Of a stretch of DNA of 64,000 bases, positions 46,248 through 53,904 are shown piece after piece (the first letter of the stretch is position 1; the number at the start of each line of letters is the position of its first letter). Location: assembly GCA_902793195.1 (NCBI GenBank), contig CADBCS010000007.1:19870-83869 (forward strand), written 5' to 3'. The position numbers were made by a program, and so were the translations under genes. The notes below the pieces were generated by a model, which made no database searches, had not been told where the DNA came from, and was given only the letters and a program-made list of their open reading frames with translations. Source of the stretch: an uncultured Coriobacteriaceae bacterium. Its GTDB lineage: Bacteria; Actinomycetota; Coriobacteriia; Coriobacteriales; Atopobiaceae.

Positions 46248-47201
46248 TTGGCCGGTTGGCGTAAAACGACAATGGCATGCGTGCTTGCCGGTGTTCTCGC
46301 GTTGGTACTTGCCGCATGCGGGGACGGGAGCGACGGAGGTGGTGCCGGCAGCAGCGACGCCGGCGGCGGAGACACCACCTCGGGCGCCGACTTCAGCGCA
46401 CCCTCCTCGGTCCAGACCCACGAGTTCGACTCGTCGGGCGCCGTTAGCAAGAACGACGGCTCCATCGACATCAGCTCCCTCTCCAAGGGCGTCGTAGCGG
46501 CCCAGGCAAAGAGCGCCAGCCGGCTCAAGTTCCTCATCACCTGCGGCGAGATGAGCTACAACTACGACCTCCCCGGCGACGGAACGCCCATAACCTGTCC
46601 CATCAACATGGGCGACGGCTCCTATACCTTTGCCATCATGCGCAACACCGGCGGCAACAGTTACGTGGAGACCAACTCCACCACGCAAGACGTTACCCTC
46701 GAGTCGGAATTCGTCCCGTTTGCCCAGCCCAACATGTATTGCAACTACACCAACGACAGCCCCTGCGTGGCAAAGGCGCGCGAGCTCACCGCCAACTCCC
46801 AAAACGAGGGCGACGCCGTGCAGGCGGTGTGCAACTACATCATTCAGAACGTCTCGTACGACGTCGAGAAGGCCCAAAAGCTCAGCGGCACGACGGGGTA
46901 CGTTCCCAATCCCGACGAGACGCTCGCATCGGGCAAGGGCATCTGCTTTGACTATGCCTCGCTCGGAGCCGCCATGCTGCGCAGCGTGGGCATCCCCACA
47001 AAGATCGTCACCGGCTACGTCTCTCCCGAAGACCTCTACCATGCGTGGATAATGGTCTACATCGACGGCAGCTGGACGAGCGCAAAGTTCTCGGTAAACC
47101 CCCAGTCCTGGAGCCGGGTCGACCTCACATTCGGTGCCGATTCTGCGTCTGTTGGACTTGTGGGTGACGGGAAAACATATACTGAACGCTATGTGTACTA
47201 G
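46248..47201 (+). CDS. Transglutaminase-like lipoprotein at head of pilus operon
   Basis: A 317-aa lipoprotein. The TTG start at 46248 is chosen because AAAGGAG lies six bases upstream; longer ATG starts have no such signal. The lipobox is LAAC (Cys about 24), then a Gly/Ser/Asp spacer. A C-terminal transglutaminase/protease-like domain has the catalytic Cys in GKGICFDYASL and the His in YHAWIMVYI. An N/D third residue is not obvious (NPQSW lies in the expected region). Similar domains act as proteases, transglutaminases or cross-linking enzymes. It ends 24 bases before pilC and appears cotranscribed, so a role in pilus maturation or anchoring is inferred. Confidence 0.8.
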   Translation: MAGWRKTTMACVLAGVLALVLAACGDGSDGGGAGSSDAGGGDTTSGADFSAPSSVQTHEFDSSGAVSKNDGSIDISSLSKGVVAAQAKSASRLKFLITCGEMSYNYDLPGDGTPITCPINMGDGSYTFAIMRNTGGNSYVETNSTTQDVTLESEFVPFAQPNMYCNYTNDSPCVAKARELTANSQNEGDAVQAVCNYIIQNVSYDVEKAQKLSGTTGYVPNPDETLASGKGICFDYASLGAAMLRSVGIPTKIVTGYVSPEDLYHAWIMVYIDGSWTSAKFSVNPQSWSRVDLTFGADSASVGLVGDGKTYTERYVY

Positions 47202-47225
47202 AAATGAGACAAGGAGCTGACGCCC

Positions 47226-48278
47226 ATGGCAACATCTATGCTCGAAGGAAGCGCAATCAGCGCCTTCTGCGGCGGCGTCGCGGTGATGATCGCCGCAGGC
47301 ATCCAAACCGATGAGGCCGTGTACATGCTCTCCGACGAGCATGAGGAGTCCGAGTTCAAATCCGTCTGCGACGCGGTGTACGTGCAGCTCGCCAACGGGA
47401 GCTCGCTCGCGGATGCCATGGAATCTACGGCCTCCTTCCCCGAGTACGCCGTCTCCATGGTGCGCGCAGGCGAGAAGGCCGGCCGACTCGAGCAGGTGCT
47501 TCGCCGCCTTGACGTGTACTACGAGGAGGAGGAGCGCACCTTTGCCAAGCTGCGTTCGTCCGTGAGCTACCCGGCCGCGCTGCTCGCCATCATGAGCATC
47601 ATACTCGCGTTCGCCGTGGCGTTCATCCTCCCCGTGTTCATTGACGTCTACGACAACCTCACCGGCACGCTCACCACGGGCTCGTTCTCGTCCATGGGCA
47701 TTTCCATCGCCATCGGTTGGGCGGCACTCATCTTTACGCTCGTATGCACCATCCTCGTGGTCGTGCTCACCATACTCAGCCGAACGGAGCTGGGGCGTGG
47801 GCGCGTGCTGGCGCTCTTCGAGAAGCTGCCCTTCACGCGCGACAGCATGTACCAGCTGGCGCTCTCGCGATTCACCGCTGCGCTCTCCATCTACGTCTCG
47901 TCGGGCGTGGACACCGAGACGGCCATGCACTCGTCGATGGCGTTCGTCACCAACCCCAAGCTGCGCAAGAAGGTCGAGGCCGCCTACGAGTCCATGATCG
48001 ACCCGAGCAACCCCCGCAGCCTTGCGCAGGCCATCTCCGAGAACGACGTGTTCGAGCCCCTGTACGCACGCATGCTCATGGTGGGTATGGAGACGGGCAG
48101 CGCCGACGAGATGCTCGCGCGCCTCTCGCAGATCTTCTTCGATGACGCGCTGGAGCGCATCGACCGCGTCATCGACCGCGTGGAACCGCTGTTCGCGGCA
48201 TTTCTCACCCTCACGGTGGGTGCGACGCTCATTGCGGTCATGCTCCCACTCATCGGCATCATGCGCTCCATAGGCTGA
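47226..48278 (+). CDS. pilC: Type II secretion/type IV pilus inner-membrane platform protein
   Basis: A 350-aa T2SSF-domain protein with the family's usual duplicated layout. Two cytoplasmic helical domains (about 10-115 and 205-305) each precede membrane segments (about 120-142, 160-185 and 320-343). Conserved G(E/x)xxGRLxxVLxxL sequences are visible in the first (GEKAGRLEQVLRRL) and a matching MxTGSADEMLARL in the second. PilC/GspF anchors the pilus motor ATPase and helps insert pilin subunits. AAGGAG lies nine bases before the ATG. It is followed within 15 bases by the small pilus genes. Confidence 0.88.
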   Translation: MATSMLEGSAISAFCGGVAVMIAAGIQTDEAVYMLSDEHEESEFKSVCDAVYVQLANGSSLADAMESTASFPEYAVSMVRAGEKAGRLEQVLRRLDVYYEEEERTFAKLRSSVSYPAALLAIMSIILAFAVAFILPVFIDVYDNLTGTLTTGSFSSMGISIAIGWAALIFTLVCTILVVVLTILSRTELGRGRVLALFEKLPFTRDSMYQLALSRFTAALSIYVSSGVDTETAMHSSMAFVTNPKLRKKVEAAYESMIDPSNPRSLAQAISENDVFEPLYARMLMVGMETGSADEMLARLSQIFFDDALERIDRVIDRVEPLFAAFLTLTVGATLIAVMLPLIGIMRSIG

Positions 48279-48291
48279 CGGGCGGCTCACG

Positions 48292-48618
48292 ATGTATCAC
48301 GAGATCACAAGACGCGACAGGACACGCAAGCGCAGACGGCTCGTAGTCGTGCTGATCGCATGCGCACTCGTCGTCGGTGCGCTCGCCGTGGCAATAAACG
48401 TCGCCCGAATCAACTCGCGCGAGCAGGGTGCGACCGCACTGCGCCAGTCCATCCTCAGCGCGGCGGTGCGCTGCTGCGCCGTGGAGGGATCGTATCCCAT
48501 GTCGCTCGACAAGCTCGAGGAAGACTACGGCCTGCGCGTTAATCATAATGACTACATTATTACGTACGAGGCTTATGCCAGCAACATAGCTCCCAGCGTG
48601 GTGGTGATTCCGCGATGA
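48292..48618 (+). CDS. Small pseudopilin-like membrane protein
   Basis: A 108-aa protein with a basic N-terminus (TRRDRTRKRRR), one hydrophobic helix (about 17-35) and a short extracellular region with the pseudopilin-like pattern LRQSILSAAVRCCAVEGSYPMSLDKLEEDYG. That region resembles the first helix and loop of minor pilins, where YP(x)SLxxLxxxYG is common. There is no obvious GFxxxE prepilin cleavage site, so it may stay anchored by an uncleaved helix. Its stop codon overlaps the ATG of the next gene. Confidence 0.7.
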   Translation: MYHEITRRDRTRKRRRLVVVLIACALVVGALAVAINVARINSREQGATALRQSILSAAVRCCAVEGSYPMSLDKLEEDYGLRVNHNDYIITYEAYASNIAPSVVVIPR

Positions 48619-49136
48619 GCTCCCACGACACCAAGGTCTTCGACGCAGTTGCCACTAGCGCAGGCAGCAAGAAAAAGGACTCGCATCGCCTACAGCGGGC
48701 GTTCTCCCTCCTGCTCTTTACGGTGTTCGTGGTGGTTGACCTGCTCGCACTGGTTGCGGGCGCAAGCTCGTTTGGCTCCCTCACGGCCATGCAAAACGCC
48801 AACGACGAGCGCATCATGACGCTTGGCCCCATAATCAGCAGCGTGCGGGCCAACGACGCGTCGGGCAGCGTGTCCGCCGGCGAGGGTCCCGAGGGCCGCG
48901 CGCTGGTGCTCACCCAAAGCGATGCCGAGGGCAGCTACGAGACGCGCATCTATCTGCACGAGGGCAAGATCGTGCAGGAGTACGCGCTTGCCGATGCGCC
49001 CTATGCACCCGAGAAGGCCACGGCCTTGGCAGACTCCTCCTCGTTCGAGTTCGGCTATGGCAACGGCCTCCTCACCGTGAGGACCGATGCGGGCGAGGCA
49101 GTCATCGCGCTGCGCAACCAGCAGGGAGGTGAGTAG
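48615..49136 (+). CDS. DUF4860-like membrane protein of pilus operon
   Basis: A 173-aa protein with a charged cytoplasmic start, one membrane segment (about 31-51) and an extracellular beta-rich domain whose YETRIYLHEGKIVQEYAL pattern resembles DUF4860 proteins. DUF4860 genes typically lie in small pilus operons of Clostridia and Coriobacteria. The ATG overlaps the upstream stop (ATGA), indicating translational coupling. The function is unknown; it is probably a minor pilus component or assembly factor. Confidence 0.7.
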   Translation: MSSHDTKVFDAVATSAGSKKKDSHRLQRAFSLLLFTVFVVVDLLALVAGASSFGSLTAMQNANDERIMTLGPIISSVRANDASGSVSAGEGPEGRALVLTQSDAEGSYETRIYLHEGKIVQEYALADAPYAPEKATALADSSSFEFGYGNGLLTVRTDAGEAVIALRNQQGGE

Positions 49137-49139
49137 CGC

Positions 49140-49550
49140 ATGGCAGTCTCCGACGAGTTCAACGCAAGCATTCGGCCACGTGCCGACCGCCGCCGTGGCA
49201 TGGCCTTCCTCATTGAGGCGCTCATCGTGCTCGGCTTCCTCATGTTCGCGCTCGCCGTATTCGTCCAGCTCTTCTCGCGCGCGCAGATCGAGGGACTCAA
49301 GTCCAATCAGCTGAGCGAGGCGGTGCTCGTCGCCACAAACTGCGCCGAGGAGTTCTCGGCCAACCCGCAAGGGGCCGAGGGCACCACGACCAAAGGCGAC
49401 TTTGAGGTCGTGTGCACCGTGACCCCCGTCAAGCGGGCGGGCGGTGTGCTGTACGAGGCAACCATCCAAGTGCTGAGCAACAGCACACAGGTCTTTGAGC
49501 TGCGCACCTCTCGGTACGTGAGCGCCAATCGAGGAGGTGATGTCGCATGA
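49140..49550 (+). CDS. Pseudopilin-like protein with class III-like prepilin leader
   Basis: A 136-aa protein. After a 20-residue charged leader comes RRRG-MAFLIEALIVLGFLMFAL, which resembles a prepilin peptidase site (cleavage after Gly20) followed by the hydrophobic assembly helix. The conserved glutamate is at +6 rather than the usual +5 if cleavage is directly after Gly, an atypical spacing. The rest is a small extracellular beta domain (about 60-125). The gene lies three bases after the previous stop. It is probably a minor pilin. Confidence 0.72.
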   Translation: MAVSDEFNASIRPRADRRRGMAFLIEALIVLGFLMFALAVFVQLFSRAQIEGLKSNQLSEAVLVATNCAEEFSANPQGAEGTTTKGDFEVVCTVTPVKRAGGVLYEATIQVLSNSTQVFELRTSRYVSANRGGDVA

Positions 49551-50059
49551 AGAGCCCTACGTACGCAAGCAAGGACAACATGCGTCATGGCCTCATCTCG
49601 CTGCTCACAGTGGTTGTCGTCATCTCCATCGCCACCGCCGCGGTTCTTACCGTAGCCACGTCTCACGCCATGGCCGCGCTCGCCGAGCGCCAGGCGACCA
49701 TGACGGCCGAGGGCTACGCGGCCGAGCAGAGCGCCCAGACCATGCTGTCGCAGCTGGACGAGGAGCTTTTGGCGTCCCGGCAGGCCAGGGAGTCGCGCCA
49801 GGCAATACTGTCGCGCATCGAGAACAGCATGAACGGTCTTCTTTTGGAGGCATGCGAACCCGGCGTCTCGGCAACCTACACGCTCGACGGCAATGTCCTC
49901 ACCTGCACGTTCGTCACCGAGGGAGGGCGTAGCCTGGAGGCTTCGGTTACCATACAAGACAACGCGACCTATGCCATTACCGCCTGGCGGCTCACCGCCG
50001 TAGTGCAAGACAATACAAGCAACGATACGTTGTGGACCGGTTCCACGGCAAAGGAGTAG
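49547..50059 (+). CDS. Small membrane protein of pilus operon
   Basis: A 170-aa protein with a short N-terminus, a hydrophobic segment (about 14-38, LISLLTVVVVISIATAAVL), a helical stretch rich in Ala/Gln/Glu (about 40-95) and a C-terminal beta region. The layout resembles PilX/GspK-type minor pilins without a clear prepilin cleavage motif. GAGGAGG precedes the ATG, which overlaps the upstream gene's end by four bases. No family is recognised with confidence. Confidence 0.65.
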   Translation: MKSPTYASKDNMRHGLISLLTVVVVISIATAAVLTVATSHAMAALAERQATMTAEGYAAEQSAQTMLSQLDEELLASRQARESRQAILSRIENSMNGLLLEACEPGVSATYTLDGNVLTCTFVTEGGRSLEASVTIQDNATYAITAWRLTAVVQDNTSNDTLWTGSTAKE

Positions 50060-50068
50060 GAGTTTGTG

Positions 50069-51142
50069 ATGAAGCTCGAAGACATCTTGCAGAACATGAT
50101 AGAAAACAAGGCCTCCGACATCTTTATCATCGCCGGCCTGCAGCTTGCCTACAAGAAGGGCGGCCGCCAGTATCGCACCGACTCCGACCGCCTCATGCCG
50201 GCCGACACGTTTGACATCGTCAAGCAGATATACGGCCTCGCGAAGCGCGACTTTAGGCACTTTACCGAGAACGACCAGCACGACGACGACTTCTCGTTCT
50301 CGATTCCCGGACTCGGACGCTTTCGTGCCAACGTGTTCCGTCAGCGCGGGTCGGCAGGCGCCGTAATTCGCGTGATTCCCTTTGGCCTGCCCGACCCCGT
50401 GGAGAACAACATTCCCGAGGAAGTGCTCACGCTCTGCCGCTTCCAGAAGGGCCTGATCCTGGTTACGGGCTCGGCAGGTGCCGGCAAGTCCACCACGCTG
50501 GCCTGCATCGTGGACCGGCTCAACCACGAGCGCCATGGCCACATCGTCACCATGGAGGACCCCATCGAGTACATCCATCGCCATGGGACCTGCATCGTAA
50601 CGCAGCGCGAGATTCCCACAGACGTGGCCACCTACGCCGAGGCCCTGCGCTCGGCCATCCGCGAGTCCCCCGACGTGATCCTGCTCGGCGAGATGCGCGA
50701 CCAGGACACCATGGCCACGGCCGTCACCGCCGCAGAGATGAGCCAGCTCATCTTCTCGACCATGCACACGTCCAGCGCCTCGAGCACCGTGGACCGCATC
50801 GTCGACTCGTTCCCCAGCGCACAGCAGCGCCAGATCCGCATGCAGCTCTCGCTGGTGCTGCGTGCCGTGGTGAGCCAGCAGCTCGTACCCACCGTAGACG
50901 GGCATGTTACGCCGGCGTTCGAGATCATGGTGGCCAACACCGCCATCCGCAACCTCATTCGCGAGGAGAAGACCTACCAGATCGACTCCGTGATCGCCAG
51001 CTCGGGCAAGCATGGCATGCGAACCATGGACCAGAGCCTGTTCGAGCTGGTAAAGAGCGGCTCCGTCGCCCACGACGTCGCCCTGCAGCACGCCATCCAT
51101 CCCGAGGCGCTGCGCAATCGCCTGAGGACGGCAGGACTGTAA
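50069..51142 (+). CDS. pilT: PilT-type pilus ATPase
   Basis: A 357-aa hexameric secretion ATPase. The N-terminal domain (about 1-110) ends before the core. The core has a Walker A GSAGAGKST (about residue 135), an Asp-box segment with MEDPIEYIH, Walker B VILLGEMRD and a His-box STMHTSSA. The C-terminal sequence resembles PilT (retraction) more than PilB, since there is no Zn-binding four-Cys insertion. The ATG at 50069 has AGGAG six bases upstream; a GTG three bases earlier is an alternative. It ends the operon, followed by a strong terminator. In systems with a single motor, a PilT-like protein may drive extension as well, but that is inference. Confidence 0.88.
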   Translation: MKLEDILQNMIENKASDIFIIAGLQLAYKKGGRQYRTDSDRLMPADTFDIVKQIYGLAKRDFRHFTENDQHDDDFSFSIPGLGRFRANVFRQRGSAGAVIRVIPFGLPDPVENNIPEEVLTLCRFQKGLILVTGSAGAGKSTTLACIVDRLNHERHGHIVTMEDPIEYIHRHGTCIVTQREIPTDVATYAEALRSAIRESPDVILLGEMRDQDTMATAVTAAEMSQLIFSTMHTSSASSTVDRIVDSFPSAQQRQIRMQLSLVLRAVVSQQLVPTVDGHVTPAFEIMVANTAIRNLIREEKTYQIDSVIASSGKHGMRTMDQSLFELVKSGSVAHDVALQHAIHPEALRNRLRTAGL

Positions 51143-51215
51143 CGGGGAAAAGGGGACAAAGCCCTTATCGCAGCTTTACGCGAAATTGGGAAAAGTAGTC
51201 CGGCTCTTTTTTCGT

Positions 51216-51255
51216 GGTCCACGTGGGGACATTCCCGACGTGGACCGTTTTTTCT
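51216..51255 (+). terminator. Intrinsic terminator of pilus operon
   Basis: A perfect nine-base stem (GGTCCACGT / ACGTGGACC) is followed immediately by GTTTTTTCT. It separates the pilus operon from the pyridoxal kinase gene. Confidence 0.88.
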
Positions 51256-51283
51256 TGCAACGATAGCGAGTAAGCACTATTCT
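51255..51283 (+). promoter_or_regulatory. Sigma70-type promoter of the vitamin B6 kinase gene
   Basis: -35 TTGCAA (51255-51260), 17-base spacer and -10 TATTCT (51278-51283), directly downstream of the pilus operon terminator and about 45 bases before the ATG. Confidence 0.65.
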
Positions 51284-51328
51284 TGTGCGTCAGCGTCGGT
51301 CCATAAGTCCACGTGAAAGGAAGTACTC

Positions 51329-52204
51329 ATGACGCATGCAAACGAAGTCCGTCTTTACAGACGCGAGGGTGCCTACATTCCGCGCGTTGCCGCCGTGCAC
51401 GACCTGTGCGGCTATGGCAAGTGCTCTCTGGGCGTCGCCATTCCCGTGCTCAGCGCGGCCGGCTGCGACGTGTGCCCCGTTCCCACCTCGCTTTTCTCCG
51501 CTCACACCAAGTTCCCCACCTGGTACATGCACGACACCACGTCCATGCTCGATGAATACCTGGACGCCTGGCAGCAGGAGGGCATCGAGCTCGACGCCGT
51601 GTACTCCGGATTCCTGGGCGCTCCCGAGCAGGTGGGGGCCATCCAGCGCCTCTACGCCGAGCATCCCAAGGCCTTGCGCATCGTCGACCCCGTAATGGGC
51701 GACGCTGGCCAGCGCTATCCCACCTACACGCCGGAGCTGTGTGACGCCATGGCGGCGCTGGTCGACGGCGCCGACCTGCTCACCCCCAACCTCACCGAGG
51801 CCTCGATCCTCACGGGCATACCGTACGAGGGACAGGACGTGGACGACACCTACGTCCGCAACATGATGGACGCGCTCGTGGAGCAGGGTGCGAAGGCCGT
51901 GGTCCTCAAGGGCATTACGCACGGCGATGGCCTCATCCGCAACTTCGTGGCAGGTCAGGACATGGAGATGGAGGAGGTTTCCTGCGAGCTGCTTCCGTAC
52001 ATGCTTCACGGAACGGGCGACCTCTATGCGAGCGCGCTGCTCGCCGCCATCATGGCGGGACAGTCGCTGCTCGAAAGCGTGCGGTTCGCCAGCGAGCTCG
52101 TGCGCGACGCCATGCGCGTCACCCGCGAGCAGCCCGACTACGAGGTGCGTGGCGTGAGCTTCGAGAGCGTCCTTCGCGAAGTCACCGCACTCGTGCGCGC
52201 CTAG
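51329..52204 (+). CDS. pdxY: Pyridoxal/pyridoxine kinase (PdxK/PdxY type)
   Basis: A 291-aa ribokinase-fold enzyme that phosphorylates vitamin B6 vitamers with ATP to supply pyridoxal phosphate. Typical motifs are present: the N-terminal VHDLCGYGKCSLG loop, DPVMGD, LTPNLTEASILTG, and the catalytic GTGD (HGTGDLYAS, about residue 228-231). The length is close to PdxY/PdxK (about 285 aa). AAAGGAAG lies before the ATG. It is a single-gene unit with its own promoter and terminator. Discrimination between PdxK and PdxY, or a hydroxymethylpyrimidine kinase, rests on overall similarity. Confidence 0.85.
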   Translation: MTHANEVRLYRREGAYIPRVAAVHDLCGYGKCSLGVAIPVLSAAGCDVCPVPTSLFSAHTKFPTWYMHDTTSMLDEYLDAWQQEGIELDAVYSGFLGAPEQVGAIQRLYAEHPKALRIVDPVMGDAGQRYPTYTPELCDAMAALVDGADLLTPNLTEASILTGIPYEGQDVDDTYVRNMMDALVEQGAKAVVLKGITHGDGLIRNFVAGQDMEMEEVSCELLPYMLHGTGDLYASALLAAIMAGQSLLESVRFASELVRDAMRVTREQPDYEVRGVSFESVLREVTALVRA

Positions 52205-52216
52205 CCTCCGCATGGG

Positions 52217-52255
52217 GCCTGCCATCGGCAACCGTTGCCGGTGGCAGGCTTTTTT
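52217..52255 (+). terminator. Intrinsic terminator after pyridoxal kinase gene
   Basis: GCCTGCCA and TGGCAGGC form the outer stem, with a nested CGGCAA/TTGCCG stem inside. TTTTTT (52250-52255) follows directly. Confidence 0.9.
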
Positions 52256-52284
52256 GCGGCTCACATCTTGACCCATCTTTCCTA

Positions 52285-52313
52285 TTTCACGTTTTTTTCC
52301 GATTGTGTAGAAT
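52285..52313 (+). promoter_or_regulatory. Possible promoter of the membrane-anchored protein gene
   Basis: TTTCAC (52285-52290), 17-base spacer and TAGAAT (52308-52313), 55 bases before the chosen ATG. The -35 is weak. Confidence 0.35.
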
Positions 52314-52368
52314 CTTCGATACGACTGCCCATATACTTAGTGTGTTTATGCTCGCAAAGAAGGTCTGC

Positions 52369-53232
52369 ATGGCAAAGAGTACAAAAATCGATCAGGGTCC
52401 GCGAACCTCCATCAGCGCCGCCGAGGCGGAAGTGCTGTTTGCCAAGGTCGACAACTCCGGCCACGCCAACGAGAACTCAGCCGAGATGCAGCGACAGCGT
52501 CGCAAGCTCAAGGGCCATGGTGTGGAGGTCGACCCGCTCTCGTCCGACGACCCGTCGGGCTCCAATGTGAGCAACATCATCCAAAAGGCCGCAATCATCC
52601 TCATGGCCATCTTCATTGGCGGCATCTTCTTCATGCAGATCTACGTTTCGCACGTACGCAACGCCAACACCGCGAACCTATCCAACAACGTCAACGTGCT
52701 CACGGTCGCCGAAGCGCTCGACCGTGGCGTCGAATGGGCCGGCGGCTTCACGCAGTTCCCGTCGAGCTTCTCGGTACAGGAGGCCGACGAGAACTCCGGT
52801 CACATAGAGGTTTCGGTAATCGACACCACGTCCGAGAACAACTTGGTGTGCTTCTCGAGCTCCCAGATCCAGGCGACGGCCTTCTCGGTCAACTCCCTTC
52901 TCAACCCCAACATCGACACCGTCATATACCATGTCAACGTGCACGTGGACGACCAGGGTCAGATGCAGAAGACCTCACTGTTTGGGTTCTTCAGGCCAAC
53001 GGGCGACATCAAGCCGTTCGTGACCTTCATCTGGACCAAGACGACCACGACCGACGGGCAGGTGCGCTTTAACTGCACCATCACGGGTCTGGACGACGAC
53101 CTCCAAGACCAGCTTCGTGGCCAGATATTGCATCAGGCACCCGAGACGGAGGAAGAGCTGACGGAACAAACAACTACGTCGGACCAAACCGCCGCGTCAA
53201 ACAGGAATCAGGCCCAAGAGCCTGTCTCCTGA
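52369..53232 (+). CDS. Membrane-anchored protein of unknown function
   Basis: A 287-aa protein; the ATG at 52369 has AAGG five bases upstream. A charged cytoplasmic part (about 1-70, with AAEAEVLFAKVDNSGHAN) precedes one membrane segment (about 71-95, including IILMAIFIGGIFFMQIYV). The extracellular alpha/beta domain (about 110-250) has no recognised motif. A Gln/Thr/Glu-rich tail ends the protein. Two Cys residues in the outer domain could form a disulfide. It is a single-gene unit. I cannot assign a function. Confidence 0.75.
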   Translation: MAKSTKIDQGPRTSISAAEAEVLFAKVDNSGHANENSAEMQRQRRKLKGHGVEVDPLSSDDPSGSNVSNIIQKAAIILMAIFIGGIFFMQIYVSHVRNANTANLSNNVNVLTVAEALDRGVEWAGGFTQFPSSFSVQEADENSGHIEVSVIDTTSENNLVCFSSSQIQATAFSVNSLLNPNIDTVIYHVNVHVDDQGQMQKTSLFGFFRPTGDIKPFVTFIWTKTTTTDGQVRFNCTITGLDDDLQDQLRGQILHQAPETEEELTEQTTTSDQTAASNRNQAQEPVS

Positions 53233-53242
53233 GCCTGATTCC
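53204..53242. terminator. Hairpin overlapping the stop codon
   Basis: Perfect ten-base arms GGAATCAGGC / GCCTGATTCC span the end of the upstream coding region and the intergenic gap, between two convergent genes. There is no T-run, so efficiency is uncertain. Confidence 0.45.
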
Positions 53243-53270
53243 GCAACGTCACGCCATTACCGACGTCGCA

Positions 53271-53816
53271 TTAGTAGTTTACGGCCTGCTCCTCGAAGTA
53301 GGATTGCGGGTGGTTACAGGCAGGGCAGACCTTGGGGGCCTCAGGCCCAACGTGCAGGTGACCGCAGTTGAGGCACTTCCACACCTTTACGCCCTCGCGC
53401 TCAAAGACCTCACCCTTCTCCACGCGCTCGGCAAGCTTGAGATAGCGCTCCTCGTGCGCCTGCTCGATCTTGGCAACCAGACGGAACTTGGAAGCGATTT
53501 CCTTGAAGCCCTCGGCCTCGGCCGTCTCGGCAAAGCCGGCATACATGTCGGTCCACTCGTAGTTCTCGCCCGCCGCTGCGTCGCGCAGGTTGGTGAGGGT
53601 GTCGGGCACGGCACCGTCATGCAGATACTTGAACCACAGCTTGGCGTGCTCACGCTCGTTGCCAGAGGTCTCCAGGAAGATCTGCTGAATCTGAACGTAG
53701 CCGTCCTTCTTTGCCCTGCTTGCATAGTAGGCATACTTGTTGGTTGCCTGAGACTCGCCGGCGAAGGCCGTCTCGAGGTTTTTCTTTGTTTGGGAGCTCT
53801 CGAAATCTACTGCCAT
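53271..53816 (-). CDS. rbr: Rubrerythrin
   Basis: A 181-aa oxidative-stress protein. The N-terminal ferritin-like four-helix bundle carries the di-iron ligands in [21 protein letters not shown] and EQAHEERY. The C-terminal rubredoxin domain has CLNCG (about 148-152) and CPACNHPQ (about 164-171). It reduces hydrogen peroxide with electrons passed through the rubredoxin centre, and is typical of anaerobes and microaerophiles. AAAGGAGAGG lies before the ATG. It is apparently monocistronic. Confidence 0.95.
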   Translation of the reverse strand: MAVDFESSQTKKNLETAFAGESQATNKYAYYASRAKKDGYVQIQQIFLETSGNEREHAKLWFKYLHDGAVPDTLTNLRDAAAGENYEWTDMYAGFAETAEAEGFKEIASKFRLVAKIEQAHEERYLKLAERVEKGEVFEREGVKVWKCLNCGHLHVGPEAPKVCPACNHPQSYFEEQAVNY

Positions 53817-53846
53817 GTCCTCTCCTTTCGTGCGTCCTATGGGCGA

Positions 53847-53877
53847 GCCAAATGGCTATACCCTCATGTCATTTGGC
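53847..53877. promoter_or_regulatory. Inverted repeat upstream of rubrerythrin: candidate operator
   Basis: Perfect eight-base arms GCCAAATG (53847-53854) and CATTTGGC (53870-53877) with a 15-base spacer lie 30-60 bases upstream of the rubrerythrin start, in the region expected for its promoter. It could be the binding site of a redox- or peroxide-responsive regulator; it does not match the PerR box. Confidence 0.4.
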
Positions 53878-53904
53878 CAGTTATAACAGTTTACCAGCAT
53901 GAAT

